Part shown: positions 12,526-23,449 of the stretch, piece by piece
Layout: each line of letters starts with the position of its first letter
Position numbering within the stretch: position 1 is the stretch's first letter
Assembly (NCBI GenBank): GCA_021442155.1
Contig: CM038223.1
Span: forward strand, 29,424,983 to 29,488,982
Length of the DNA: 64,000 nucleotides
Direction of reading: 5' to 3'
From: Cymbidium sinense
Lineage: Eukaryota > Streptophyta > Magnoliopsida > Asparagales > Orchidaceae
Translations under genes and position numbers: made by a program
The notes under the pieces: generated by a model
The model's database searches: none
What the model saw: the letters and a program-made list of their open reading frames with translations, nothing else
Told to the model about the DNA's origin: nothing

Positions 12526-13929
12526 AGAGCGCATAATCAAAGAAAGATCATAAGAGCATACCCAATAAAGCAAAAAAATCGCAAAGATGTAGAATGATAA
12601 AATTAGCACAATTAAAGTAATACAAACAAAGTGAAGGATAAAACATCATAAACAAAGAAAATTAGATAGAATATGTAAGAGAAGGCTCAAGCTATCAATC
12701 AAAATGGGGCGATTCAAATATGAACATCAAACTTGGAAGGGTTATATCACAAGAGCTACTATCGGCCAAAGAGGAGTGAAATCATCACAGCTATCATTGC
12801 CTACAAACCTATTGAAAGATAATAGCTATTTGTTGAAAGTCCTATGAGCTTTAGTACCTGCAAACCTAATTAAAGCCATATATTCTAGAGGGGACAGCAA
12901 AGTGCAGAATGGGAAAGGGATTATCCCATTACCCATACAAGATAATTATCGGTTATCACCTATTCATTATTCACCATATCATGGGACATGGGAGTCCTAT
13001 CTGAGATAAAGAAAATAGGAATACACCAAGAATAATAATACAACAACAATAAAATGGGATAATGAATCGGATAAAGAAAATGGCCCAGAATACGCCTCCA
13101 TGAATCTGACCACAGATACTGACCGACCCGAAACAACACAAAATAGATAGGATATGCGGCATATGCCACAAATAGCAAATACAACAGAAAACCGACCACA
13201 GTTCAGTCAAGAATAGTCCAGGAATACAGCCAGCCAGCCAGGAATACAATAGCATGTAAATAAGCAATAGCATGTAAATATGATTGTCAAGAATAGTCCT
13301 GAATACAGACCAATCTTCCTATCAATATTTTCAGATAATCTAAATAAGAAAATTACTTCACACTATAAGTTAACAAGCCTTCCAAGCATCAATTCATAAT
13401 AAGTTTTGAGAAAATTACTTAACATATATGCAAATCTAGAATAATTATGCAAATTATGCAAATCGAGAATATGCCAATAATAACATAGATCACTAGTTGG
13501 GTTAGTAGGCTAGAAAATAAAAGCAAATCTAGAATAGTGTGCAAATTATGCAAATCCACAAAATAAACTCAAGCAACCATATATAAGTATGCAAACTGCA
13601 AAGTATGCAGAATAGTGTGCAAACTGTAAAGTATGCAAAATAAACTGCAGCAACCAACAAGTTCACACTTCACAACCACCGGTCCACCATAGAAAGGAAA
13701 CAACAACACCTAACTATGTAAAATTGTGCTTTAATTGTTACAGGCATCCATTAAATTGTTGCATGAAAATTAAAATAAAGTACTCAAAGTGACTAGTTAA
13801 TAACCTAATTGTTAATTGATATATCACCATCATCTTTCTCACTTTGATTAGAAGTGTACTTCATAACATCTCTCACGTGATTTCATCAAGTTCGTAATCA
13901 TTTAAATCTACAACAAAGAAAGACTTCAA
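12526..13929. other. hAT 3' noncoding portion
   Basis: This AT-rich stretch lies between the microsatellite and the transposase C-terminus. Around 13430-13640 the phrase GCAAATCTAGAATA/GTATGCAAACTG recurs several times as short decayed repeats. No coding signal was found. Confidence 0.5.
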
Positions 13930-15974
13930 TTATACACAATAGAGATACATAAGTGATTTAAATGAAAATTTACTAAATTTATTAAAGAAAGACTTCAAAC
14001 CTCTATCATTATATAACCAATCCTTCATGCATACCAATGCTTCCATAATATCATATTTTAGTGCACTCCGATATTGATCAAGAATCCTCCCGCTATTACT
14101 AAATGCACTTTTGGATGCAACAGTAGAAATTGGTATACACAAAATATCACGAGCCATTGCAGCAACTTCAGGAAACCTATATTGGTTGCCCCTCCAATAA
14201 TGCAATATGTCTAAATCCATTTTTCTATCAATCCTAGGCTCATCTAAGTATAGCTCAAGCTTAGATTTTCTCGGCATACTATCTTCTTCATCAAAAGAGT
14301 CAAAATCTTTAACAAAATAAAAGTATAATATAAAATGTCAACTAACTAAGCAAAGAAAATTGACCAAAATAAAGTAAGTATACCGAGAAATTGTGATTTT
14401 GAAATTGTTGAAGTGAATGCCCTTGAATTATCAATTTGAGATGTTTTAATGAATTCTGAACTTTGTAATGATGAACCTTCTATGCTTGATTTTGAATAAT
14501 TTCTAAACAATGAAAATAACTTCTCCCTTACATTTGCAACTTGTCTAACCCAATCACCTCCATAAAGTCTTTTATAACACCATTCAATGAAATTAAATTT
14601 GTATCTTGGATCAAGAATAATAGCTACTGCAAGAATTACACAAAATCAAAATATTTCTCAAATTTTGAAAGCATATTTAAAGCCATCCTTCGATGTAGTC
14701 ATTATCACTTGAACTTTCATGTTTAATCGTATATCTTGAAATGGAAAATAGAGATTTTTGTAGGATATCTTTGTGAAAATACACATATAATTTCATAAAA
14801 GGTGCTAAGAAATTGCATATCGATAATTTTTTCCATTCAATTGGTGATGGACAACTCTTGTAATTTGAATCACCCAATTCTAAATCTGAAGGCACTGTAA
14901 TAGATAGCTATCAAGCATAATAAAAGTTGAATTCCATCTAGTAGGAACATCTTGTCTTAGTCCCTTCTTTTCATCAATAAAACTTTGTTTAGCACACTCC
15001 AAAAATTTTTTTGTTTTGCTTGAGAACCTTTCACATATTTAATACTTTCACAAACCTTTGAATATTGAGCTATAAACCCTCTTGAACAATCAAATTTATG
15101 ATATGTGCATCGATGTGAAAGAATTCCCCATTGCAAAGTAGGCCACCTCTCAAATTTAAATGATTTCTCATGAATTCAAGAACATTATTATTAGGCATTA
15201 TCTAAAGTAATACTAAAATTTTTTTTTCAATCTCCCAATCAAGTAAAAAGTTTGAATTACTTCAAATAATGCAAGACCGTCATCTTGGTGCCATAAAACT
15301 AAAATTTAAAATTTTTTTGCAATTTCCAATTATTATCAATGAAATATGTGTAAACAAATAAATCCATCGGTATTGATGGAAGTCCATAAATCTGACATCA
15401 AGCAAACTCGACTAGTGGTACTTTGTAGCATTGTTTGATTTGCCCCTTCTCTTTCATGAACATCTTTTTGCAATCTTTTCTAATAGTATTTCTTGAAACA
15501 AATTGCAAATCTCGATGCAAATAACATAAAAGTGCTCTAAAACCAGACCATTCAACACATTGAAAAGGTAAATCATGCATAATAATGCAAGCGGTAAGCA
15601 ACTCACAAAACTCTTGTTGGTTGAACTTAGCATTGCACATGGAAATAGATGAAGAAGAATTACTTTGCAAAATAAGTTGGCCTATATCACGTGTATCCCC
15701 TTTTTTTGCAAGTTTGTAAATGACGTTTCAAATTGCCGGTGCCAAATTTGCTATCACATATCTAGGTTGCACTGCACTTTTTATATTTGCATCTTTGTTT
15801 CCCATCATTTTCAGTAGGTAGTAAATCAAAATATCCCCAAATGATAACATTCTTCTCTTCTTTCTAGCAAGTCTATTGCTTGTCTCTTCATTAATTGTTT
15901 TTTCATTCTCACCAATATCTCCATAAAAAAACTTTATTTTCTTGAGCATTAGTAAAAGTATTGGAATCCTCCAT
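13930..15974 (-). pseudogene. hAT-family transposase, frameshifted
   Basis: The likely start is the ATG at 15972-15974, which opens a frame M-E-D-S-N-T-F-T-N. A BED-type zinc finger tail (G-N-L-K-R-H-L-Q-T-C-K-K) is encoded at about 15695-15740, immediately before a frameshift in an A/G run; the frame then resumes as G-D-T-R-D-I-G-Q-L-I. Further in, S-D-L-W-T-S and T-D-G-F-I-C-L (about 15350-15395) and V-P-T-R-W-N-S-T (about 14930-14955) are hAT landmarks. The C-terminal dimerisation region at 13930-14277 is nearly intact and includes M-A-R-D-I-L-x-I-P-I-S-T-V-A-S and R-S-A-L-K. The usual S-E-S-A-F-S reads S-K-S-A-F-S. Overall length (about 680 codons) is normal for the family. Several shifts and stops make it a pseudogene. 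Confidence 0.88.
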
Positions 15975-16829
15975 CTAAATTAAAAAAATTGATGATAAGA
16001 AATTTATAAATAATACATTATATATGTATTACACTTTCATGAAACCATAAAATATCTAGAAGAGCTTTGAAATCACGGGACTCACGGGTTGCAAAGAAAA
16101 AAAATGGTGGCATTTTCAATATGATAGAATAAATCCAATGTGTTCAATAATGAAATAATTAAGATTAGCATAAACCTCAGCCTCATACAAGCAACCTGAC
16201 TAACTAGGTGTTGTGAGTCTGTGACATTAACAATCTACAAAAGAGTAGAGACATAAAATAAATGAGAGAAAGCGATCACCAAAAAGAAATACAATATCCT
16301 TTTCCATACATGCTAATTTTCTGCAATCCCTAATCAACACCGTAAATACAATATCCTTTTCCATACACTAATTTCATGCATGACAAACACAACTGAAAGT
16401 CTGAAACAACACGCCATCCATATTCCATAGTCCATACAAAAAAAACAATAACCAAACACATGATGAGAAGGATTGATTTTAGATTACCTCGGAATAATGA
16501 GAGAAAGATTCGAAAGAAGAAAGGGTGAGAGTCGAGAGAAAGAAGATGCCGAGAGATGGCAGCGTCGGAAGGGATTCTTTTGGCCAAAATCATCGAGAAG
16601 AGGTAGAGTCGTAGAGGCGAGCGGCCGCAAGCGGAGGAAAGGAAGTCCACTCAAGTGAGAGCGAGAGGAGAAATTAGGGCTTGCTTGCGATCTTGTAAGC
16701 ATTTGCATATTTCACTTCCCCTTGGCCTATAGGTTTTTATGAACAATCTGGGCCATCGAATAAATCGGATGGTTCGACTTTAGCAAAACGCCACGTAGAT
16801 GCCAATCGAATCGAGTTATTGATTTTCTT
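15975..16829. other. hAT 5' noncoding portion (transposase upstream region)
   Basis: This is upstream of the minus-strand transposase. A short near-duplicate containing CAATATCCTTTTCCATACA occurs at about 16292 and 16350. Positions 16490-16690 are purine-rich on the plus strand and GC-richer than the surroundings, as expected for a leader or promoter region. The small opposing reading frames here are not supported. Confidence 0.5.
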
Positions 16830-16975
16830 TTTTGGGTTCAACCCGACCCGACTCGAAAGTACATTTCGTGTCATATATTACGACACTAACCCGACCCGAA
16901 AATCTATTTTACTGACCCAAACTCAGATTTTTTGAGTCGGGTTCGTGTCGAGTTATCGAGTCGGGTCATTTTTTG
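16830..16975. promoter_or_regulatory. hAT right subterminal motif cluster
   Basis: AACCCGACCCGA occurs at about 16838 and 16889, and its complement GAGTCGGGT near 16935 and 16959, close to the right terminus. It matches the cluster at the left end. Confidence 0.6.
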
Positions 16976-16983
16976 ACACCCTA

Positions 16984-16991
16984 GTCTTCAA
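16984..16991. repeat. hAT target-site duplication, right copy
   Basis: GTCTTCAA, identical to 11706-11713. Confidence 0.93.
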
Positions 16992-17064
16992 GCCTCTTTC
17001 CCATCCTATCTATTTGTTAATCCTTTTGCTTTAGTTGCTGAAGGAGGTGTTGGGTCAGTGGGCA
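16984..17064 (-). pseudogene. 5'-ward piece of the reading frame split by the hAT
   Basis: The minus strand from 17064 reads L-T-Q-H-L-L-Q-Q-L-K-Q-K-D, then a TAA (17017-17019), then Q-I-D-R-M-G-K-R-L-E-D, and enters the hAT target site. It is in frame with the piece at 11604-11713. The spacing of leucines suggests a coiled coil. The left LTR of the minus-strand gypsy begins at 17065, so the frame is cut there too. Confidence 0.5.
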
Positions 17065-17907
17065 TGATGTAGGACACGGTACTTTTTTATGATATGTTTT
17101 TATTACATAATTCTTAAATCTTCACAAAAGAGTAATGATAAATGCAAATTACTATTAAGCACATTCACAATATTATGAATTTAGTGAAGTTAAAAATATT
17201 TTGATTAAAGTTATGTTAATACTAGATCGAATCTTATAAGTCCAAAGAAATAACTAAAAGTTATTAACGATCTAACCTATAGCGATTTAAAATAACCGGA
17301 AGCGGGAATAAGTTGAAGTCAACCTCAAAGCGTCAGGTCATTGTGGAGATCGCGTTCTTAGAAGTCCTTCTAAGGGTTGTGACACTCAAGTAGTCACTTA
17401 AGAGGAAAACACACTGAAGAATAGTAAAAGAAATTAAAGAAGGTAACTTTTATTCCAAATTCAAGTACCAAGCATTACAAGAGTCTCCCTATTTATAGGA
17501 TTGAAGAGAGAGTTAAGAATACTCAAACCTAACTCCAAACTCAAACCTAACACCATCATAACTACACTACCACCACCAGTACTAAACCACCATTATCAAA
17601 CCTACCACTCATTCCATACCTACCCAAAGTGTCATACCTACTACAATGACTCATGGGCCATGACATAAGAATAGCCCAATATATATAAGCTCAAGACATA
17701 CAAAATATAAAAGCCCAATAATACACCCAAAGTGTCATACCTATTATAATGACTCATGGGCAATGATATAAGAATAGCCCAATACATATAAGTTCAAGAC
17801 ATAGAAAATATAAAAAAATATAATACACTTAAATTATAACAAAAGGCCCAATCATGGATTTAAGCTTTATGATGATGGCGTCGATGATGGTGACGATGAT
17901 GCCAGCA
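17065..17907 (-). repeat. 3' LTR of gypsy A
   Basis: It is homologous over its full length to 22589-23449, with the same ends (plus strand TGATGTAGGACAC ... GATGATGCCAGCA). A TATAAATAG promoter box on the minus strand lies at 17489-17497. A stretch of about 70 bp (CCCAAAGTGTCATACCTA... ATGACTCATGGGC) is duplicated inside it at about 17630-17680 and 17728-17765. Confidence 0.9.
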
Positions 17908-17930
17908 TCGACTCCCGACTTTAAAGGATT
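17908..17930 (-). other. Polypurine-tract-like site of gypsy A
   Basis: Just before the 3' LTR, the minus strand reads AAAGTCGGGAGTCGA. It is purine-rich and in the right place for plus-strand priming, but interrupted. Confidence 0.5.
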
Positions 17931-20900
17931 CTCCTCTCGGAGAATGAAAATCAAGTACTCTTGTAATAATTGTGAGTCTAGTTGATGTAACTCATCAAAT
18001 ATAAGCCATGAATCTTCAAGTGGAGAAAGACCTTTCCAATGAACGAGAAACATTTGATGTGATGATAATCTGGTCTTCTAAAATTTGATCTGGATGATGT
18101 GATCTTAAGCGGCGAGATGGTATAGGAGTCAATGATGAAGTATGAACACGCATGTCGATCTATTTGTGAGAATAGTGTTATCCATGGCTTTCCCATATAA
18201 TGTTAAATCGATACATTGAATATTGGAGAAATTCCGCATTCATTGGAAGATCTATTTCATAAGCATTATCATTTATCTTCCTTACAACTTTATAAGGACC
18301 AGATCTCGCGAGAATTAATTTCTTAAGAGTTCCAGTTGGAAATCTCTCAGGTCTAACTTTAACAAGAACCAAATCTCCCTCATTAAATTTTACATATCGT
18401 CTATGTGCATCAACATTAGCTTTATATTTATCATAACTCAAAGTAAGTTTTTGTTGAATTTTATGATGTAAATCATGCATGCTTTGTGCAAATGAAGATG
18501 CAAATGCACTAGACCTATATGTTAAAGGCAATTCAACAAGATCAATTGGTTTTCTTGGATCATAACCAGTTATAATATGAAAAGGACTCATACCGGTTGA
18601 CCTATTAATTGAATTGTTATAAGCAAACTCTGCAGTAGGAAGAACTAAGTCCCAACTAGTAGTATGATTGGTCACTAGACACCTAAGTAAATTTCTTAAG
18701 CTTCTATTAATTACTTCAGTTTGTCCATATGTTTGAGGGTGGTAAGCTGTAGAAAATAAGAGTTTTGTGCCAAGCTTTTTTTATAAAGTTTTCCAAAAAT
18801 AGCTCATAAATCTTACATCACGATCACACACAATTGTCTTAGGTAGTCCATGTAAGAGAACTATCTCAAAATAAAATTAAAGCTATATGTGAGGCATCTG
18901 ATGTCTTATAACATGGAATGAAATATGCCATTTTAGAGAATCGATCAACAACTACTAGGATAGAGTCAAAATGTTATGGTCTTGAGGTAATCCTAAGATG
19001 AAGTCCATATTAAGATCTTCCCAAGTTTGTGGGGATTGGTGTGTGTATAGACCATAATTTTGTTTTCCACTTTTGCTACTTGGCAAATACGACATTGGGC
19101 AATGATCTGAGCAACATCTTTCTTAAGACTAGGCCAAAAGAACTATCCTCCATCATAGCTCTTATCACAAAATGATGACCAAATCACCTCTAATGAATTT
19201 CCTCAACAAGAAAATTTTGAAGTGATGAATCGGGGATACATAGTTGTGTGCCACGAAAGAGATAGTCATCTCGTATTTGATAATCTGGACTATTAATTGA
19301 AACATCAAATTTCAAAGATTCAAAAATTTGTTGAAAATCTTTACAATTAGGATAATCATCTTTAACCTTTTCGAATCTAGTAACCTTCACACTCATGATA
19401 TTTAATAATGTACATATTCTACTTAAGGCATCTGCAACTTTGTTCTCGGCACCAGATTTATGTTTAAGAACAAAAGTATATTCTTGAAGAAATTGAACCC
19501 ATTTTGCATGATGAGAACTAAGTTTCTTTTGGGTGTTTAGATATTTAAGCACTTCGTGATCAGAATAAAGTATAAATTCTCGTGAAAGAAGATAATGTCT
19601 CCAATAACGTAAAGTTTGGATGACAACATACAGCTCACGATCATATGTAGAATATCATTGACACGCTTCATTTAATTTTTCACTAAAGAAAGAAATAGGA
19701 TGACCTTCTTGTTTAAGAACACCTCCAATACCAACTCCAGAAGCATCACATGATATCTCAAATACTTTGTCAAAATTTGGCATTGTAATATTGGCGAACT
19801 TATTAAAAGTTCTTTAATTTTAGAGAATGCATCAGCAGCTGCCTTTATCCAAACAAAGTCTCCTTTTTAAGACATTGAGTTATTGGGATATAATAGTGCT
19901 AAATCCATGAATAAACCTTATATGTAACCCATGAAAACTACATCATTGTGGTTGGGGTAGGCCACTCTTGAATAATAATTTTTTTGAGATCGAGATGCCA
20001 TCACAAGAAATAATGAATCTAAGAAGATTAGAATCATAAATGAGCATTTTTTAAAGTGAACAAATAGTCTTTCTTTTATCAAAGACTTGTATAATGATTC
20101 TCATGATCTCTTAGTTTGACTAAAATTAAAATATATCAAAAGTACACAAAAAATTTTCCAATGAATAGTAAGATATGAGTCATCACTTGCATAAATGTAC
20201 TTGGAGCATTAGTCAATCCAAAGGCATTACTAGCCATTCATACAAACCATCTTTTATCTTGAATGGTTTTCCATTCATCACCTTCTCATATGAATTTGAT
20301 GATATCCACTTCTAAGATCAATTTTAGAAAAGCTGTTGATCATACCATCATATCTAACATGTCATCAAGTCTAGGTATGGGAAACCTATACTTAATAGTG
20401 ATTTTATTTATAACATTCTATCATACACACAACTACCATCTTTCTTTGGGATAAGAAGAGCTACATGGAGATAAACTTTTAATAATAAATCATCATCAAC
20501 TTGTCATTTTAGACATGTTCATTTTAAATAAATTTTTATTCATGGAAATACTTCTTAAAAGCTTAGGAATGACAATAAAAGTTCTTATGAGAATGACATA
20601 ACTTTTGAGAATGATTTCACAATGATTTTCCATTAATATATGATATTATTAATAAATTATTAATAGAAGAAAATTTTGGGTTGAAGTGGAGTGACCTCTT
20701 TAGGCTTAAGATAATTCTCTTACCTTGAAAATTAAAAGCATATGTATTAGATCACCCATAATCCAACATTCAAAAGCCAAGGTCTACCTAAAAAGTATAT
20801 GAGCAACATCCATCGAAGAACATCACACCAAATTTATATTCTAATTGAATGGGTACAAGACAACATTGAGATATAGAGATAGAGGTCTTATCTACCCAAG

Positions 20901-21020
20901 CAATCTTATAAGGCTGTGGGTGGGTCTCTAGGGTGAGCTTCATCCTAGCTAAAGCGGAGGTAGCATTCATTCAAGCTACCACTATCAATGATTAACTTAC
21001 ATGTTTTTTCACCACTCTTA
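17908..21020 (-). pseudogene. pol of gypsy A (protease, RT, RNase H, integrase, chromodomain-like tail)
   Basis: Read on the minus strand. The protease active site I-I-D-S-G-S-x-N-E-C lies at about 20965-20990, with the D-S-G codons at 20978-20986. The RT block A-F-G-L-T-N-A-P-S-T-F-M is at about 20180-20225, but the downstream catalytic F-D-D has been destroyed by a deletion at 20125-20160. The RNase H end and connector (H-A-K-W-V-Q-F-L, A-D-A-L-S-R) lie in 19190-19552. The integrase core ([13 protein letters not shown]) is at about 18900-18960 and the integrase C-terminus is at 18178-18675 (F-A-Y-N-N-S, G-D-L-V-L-V). The tail 17829-18053 has F-L-V-H-W-K-G-L and runs into the LTR. Multiple stops and shifts are present. 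Confidence 0.9.
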
Positions 21021-21179
21021 AAATATGTGTGGAAAATTGATGTGTGCCTCCAATCAATATTAGCTCATGGGGTTGCTAACACACAATGCATAACAGCTAT
21101 ATGAGACTCATATAATGCTTCTTCTGCATCACTATCTTCTTCAAATTGCAATTTGATTATCATTATTTTTTATTTTGTT

Positions 21180-22359
21180 GATCCTCATTTTCATAATCTA
21201 AGTGTAAGTTTTGGCGAGGACAAGTACTTGCATAGTGACCAATTTTATCACATGTAAAATAAGTAATGCTAGAAGTCTTAGAAGATGTTCCCACTAAAGC
21301 TTTTCATTTTCTTTCACTGGGTCCTTTAGGAACTACTAAAGTAGGAGGTTGCTGCGGATTGAGAGTTGTTTGTAGATGAAGTTGTGAATCACTTATAAGG
21401 TTGTGATCTAAGATATTGTTCAATTTGAGTCGCCACTCAAAATGCATCCTCAAGAGAATAAATTTCTCGGGTTATCATTTCAATAATAGTTCGTAGAACC
21501 CATCTAAATCTAGAGATTGTGCGGTGATCCTCTAACATCATAACGGTCATCAATTCATCAAACCGTGTCATATACAACAGCTTAAAGATCCTTGTTTAAA
21601 TGTCATTTCATCCATAAGTTGATCATGAAAATTTAATGGTACATATTTTGCTTTAAAATTTCTTTCATCTCATCCCAAGAAGGTGGTTGTCCTAATCATT
21701 GATATTTTCGTGAGATTAACCCAATAAGTCTTAGCATGACTAGTTAGTTTCATGCAAACGAACTTGTCTTTCTTGACATGGGCATCCAATCAAAATATTG
21801 GTCCATGTCTACTAACCAATCTAAGAAAATTTTAGGATCAAGTCGACCATCAAAAGTAGGTGGATCAATTTTAACCCTAATAACATCATCAGTTCTCTAA
21901 GTGTACACGGGACAACAAAATTAGGTAATGGCTCTTTGTAATGTCGAGGATAATGCTCATAAGGAGTTCGATGAGCATAACCTTCATCTCATCTTAATTG
22001 TCTTCCTATTCGATGAGGTGGGTGAGGAAGTACCTCATCATACTCGGGATATTCATTAAAGTTATGTTCTGGGTGATACGGGTCTAATAGGAGAATGTGG
22101 ATGAGGCGGGAGAGGAAGAGGAATGGGATCGACAAGATGACCTTCTCTCTCTTCAAGTTGGTGTTCTAGGATTGGGTTAGTGGTGAATGTGTTTGTAAGC
22201 CTACCAACTTTTGTTCTAAGGCTTCAAATCTTTTTTGGAATTCATTAAAGGTTTGTGCATAAGGGTAAGCTTTTCTATTTTTCTAGTAAAAATTCATAAG
22301 AATCATGTTTTTCATCTAAGGATTGATCTTGATATCAAAGACCACTACGAGTTGACATG
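21180..22359 (-). pseudogene. gag of gypsy A
   Basis: A likely start ATG lies at 22357-22359 (M-S-T-R-S-G). The coding signal is broken by stops and shifts. Near the end, at about 21205-21260, the zinc knuckle reads Y-F-T-C-D-K-I-G-H-Y-A-S-T-C-P: a C-x2-C-x4-H-x4-C motif whose first cysteine is replaced by tyrosine. The acidic tail D-Y-E-N-E-D-Q-Q follows. The product would coat element RNA in virus-like particles; this copy cannot. Confidence 0.75.
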
Positions 22360-22572
22360 ATGATATTCTTTTAAAAATATTAATATAAGCAAATACTTAA
22401 TTAATTTTTTTTAAAAAAATGCAATGTAATGAAATCAAAGACACGATTAAAGTAAGTAAATGCTCTAATTAGATAAAATTTTGTATGATTTTTTTTAACA
22501 ATGAATTGCAAGATTACTCTAATGCAAAATAAAACTCAATACTAAACAAGATGTTCCCAAAGAAACATACTT

Positions 22573-22586
22573 GCTTTGATACCAAA
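22573..22586 (-). other. Primer-binding site of gypsy A (initiator tRNA-Met type)
   Basis: On the minus strand, three bases after the 5' LTR, the sequence TTTGGTATCAAAGC matches the plant initiator-methionine primer site (TGGTATCAGAGC) with one change. Confidence 0.85.
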
Positions 22587-22588
22587 TA

Positions 22589-23449
22589 TGATGTAGGACA
22601 CGTGCTTTTATGATATATGTTTATTACACCGAATTCTTAAATCCTCACAAAAGAGTAATGATAAATGCACACTACTATTGAGCATATTCACAATATTATG
22701 AATTTAATGAAGTTAAAAGATTTTGATTAAAGTTATGTTAACAACACTAGAGATCCGAATCTTATAAGTGCAAAGAAATAAGCGAAAAGTTATGAACGAT
22801 CTAACAGAAAGTGATTTAAAATAACCAGAGGAAGGATAGTTGAAGTTGACCTCTATAAACAGTCTGTCATTGTGGAGATCGCATTCCTTCCTTAGAAGTC
22901 CTTCTCTAAGGGTTGTGAGCTCACACACTCAAGTAGTCTGTCACTCAAGAGGAAAACACACAGAAGAATAGTAAAAGAAATTTAAGAAGGTAACTTTTAT
23001 TCCAAATTCAAGTACCAAGCATTACAAGAGTCTCCCTATTTATAGGATTGAAAGAGAGAGAATACTCAAACCTAACTCCAAACTCAAACCTAACACCATC
23101 ATAACTACACTACCACCACCTATACTAAACCTACCACCATTATCAAACCTACCACTCATTCCATACCTACCCAAAGTATCATACCTACTACAATGACTCA
23201 TGGGCCATGACATAAGAATAGCCATATATATAAGCTCAAGACATACAAAATATAAAGCCCAATAATACACCCAAAGTGTCATACCTACTATAATGACTCA
23301 TGGGCCATGATATAAGAATAGCCCAATACATATAAGTTCAAGACATAGAAAATATAAAAGCCCAATAATACATAACTTAAATTATAACAAAAGGCCCAAT
23401 CATGGATTTAAGCTTTATGATGATCGGCGACGATGACGATGATGCTGCA
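22589..23449 (-). repeat. 5' LTR of gypsy A
   Basis: It matches 17065-17907. A minus-strand TATAAATAG box lies at 23036-23044, and the same internal partial duplication is present. The primer site follows directly. Confidence 0.9.

Larger units (their letters stand above)
11714..16983 (-). mobile_element. hAT DNA transposon, 5,270 bp, complete ends
   Basis: The left end is TAGGGGTGTCAAAT and the right end, reversed, is TAGGGTGTCAAAAA: terminal inverted repeats differing by one G. Both ends are flanked by the identical 8-bp GTCTTCAA (11706-11713 and 16984-16991), the target duplication size typical of hAT elements. Inside is a minus-strand transposase pseudogene (13930-15974), subterminal arrays of ACCCGA/TCGGGT motifs near both ends, a long (TA)n microsatellite and AT-rich filler. 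The transposase is frameshifted, so the element can no longer move by itself, but its ends look intact. Confidence 0.93.
17065..23449 (-). mobile_element. Ty3/gypsy retrotransposon A with both LTRs
   Basis: This is a 6.4-kb element read on the minus strand: 5' LTR 22589-23449, primer site 22573-22586, gag, protease, RT, RNase H, integrase and chromodomain-like tail, then 3' LTR 17065-17907. The LTRs start TG and end CA on both strands and differ by scattered substitutions and indels, so the insertion is old. The five bases flanking the two ends (GGGCA and TCAGG on the plus strand) do not match, so no target duplication is visible. Frameshifts and lost catalytic residues make it inactive. Confidence 0.92.

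Noticed and set aside
12301..12609. 102-codon minus-strand frame of Ile/Tyr repeats
   Set aside because: It is the translation of the (TA)n microsatellite inside the hAT element.
16330..16708. Opposing reading frames near the right end of the hAT
   Set aside because: They lie in the transposase upstream region; short, overlapping on both strands, and without recognisable blocks.
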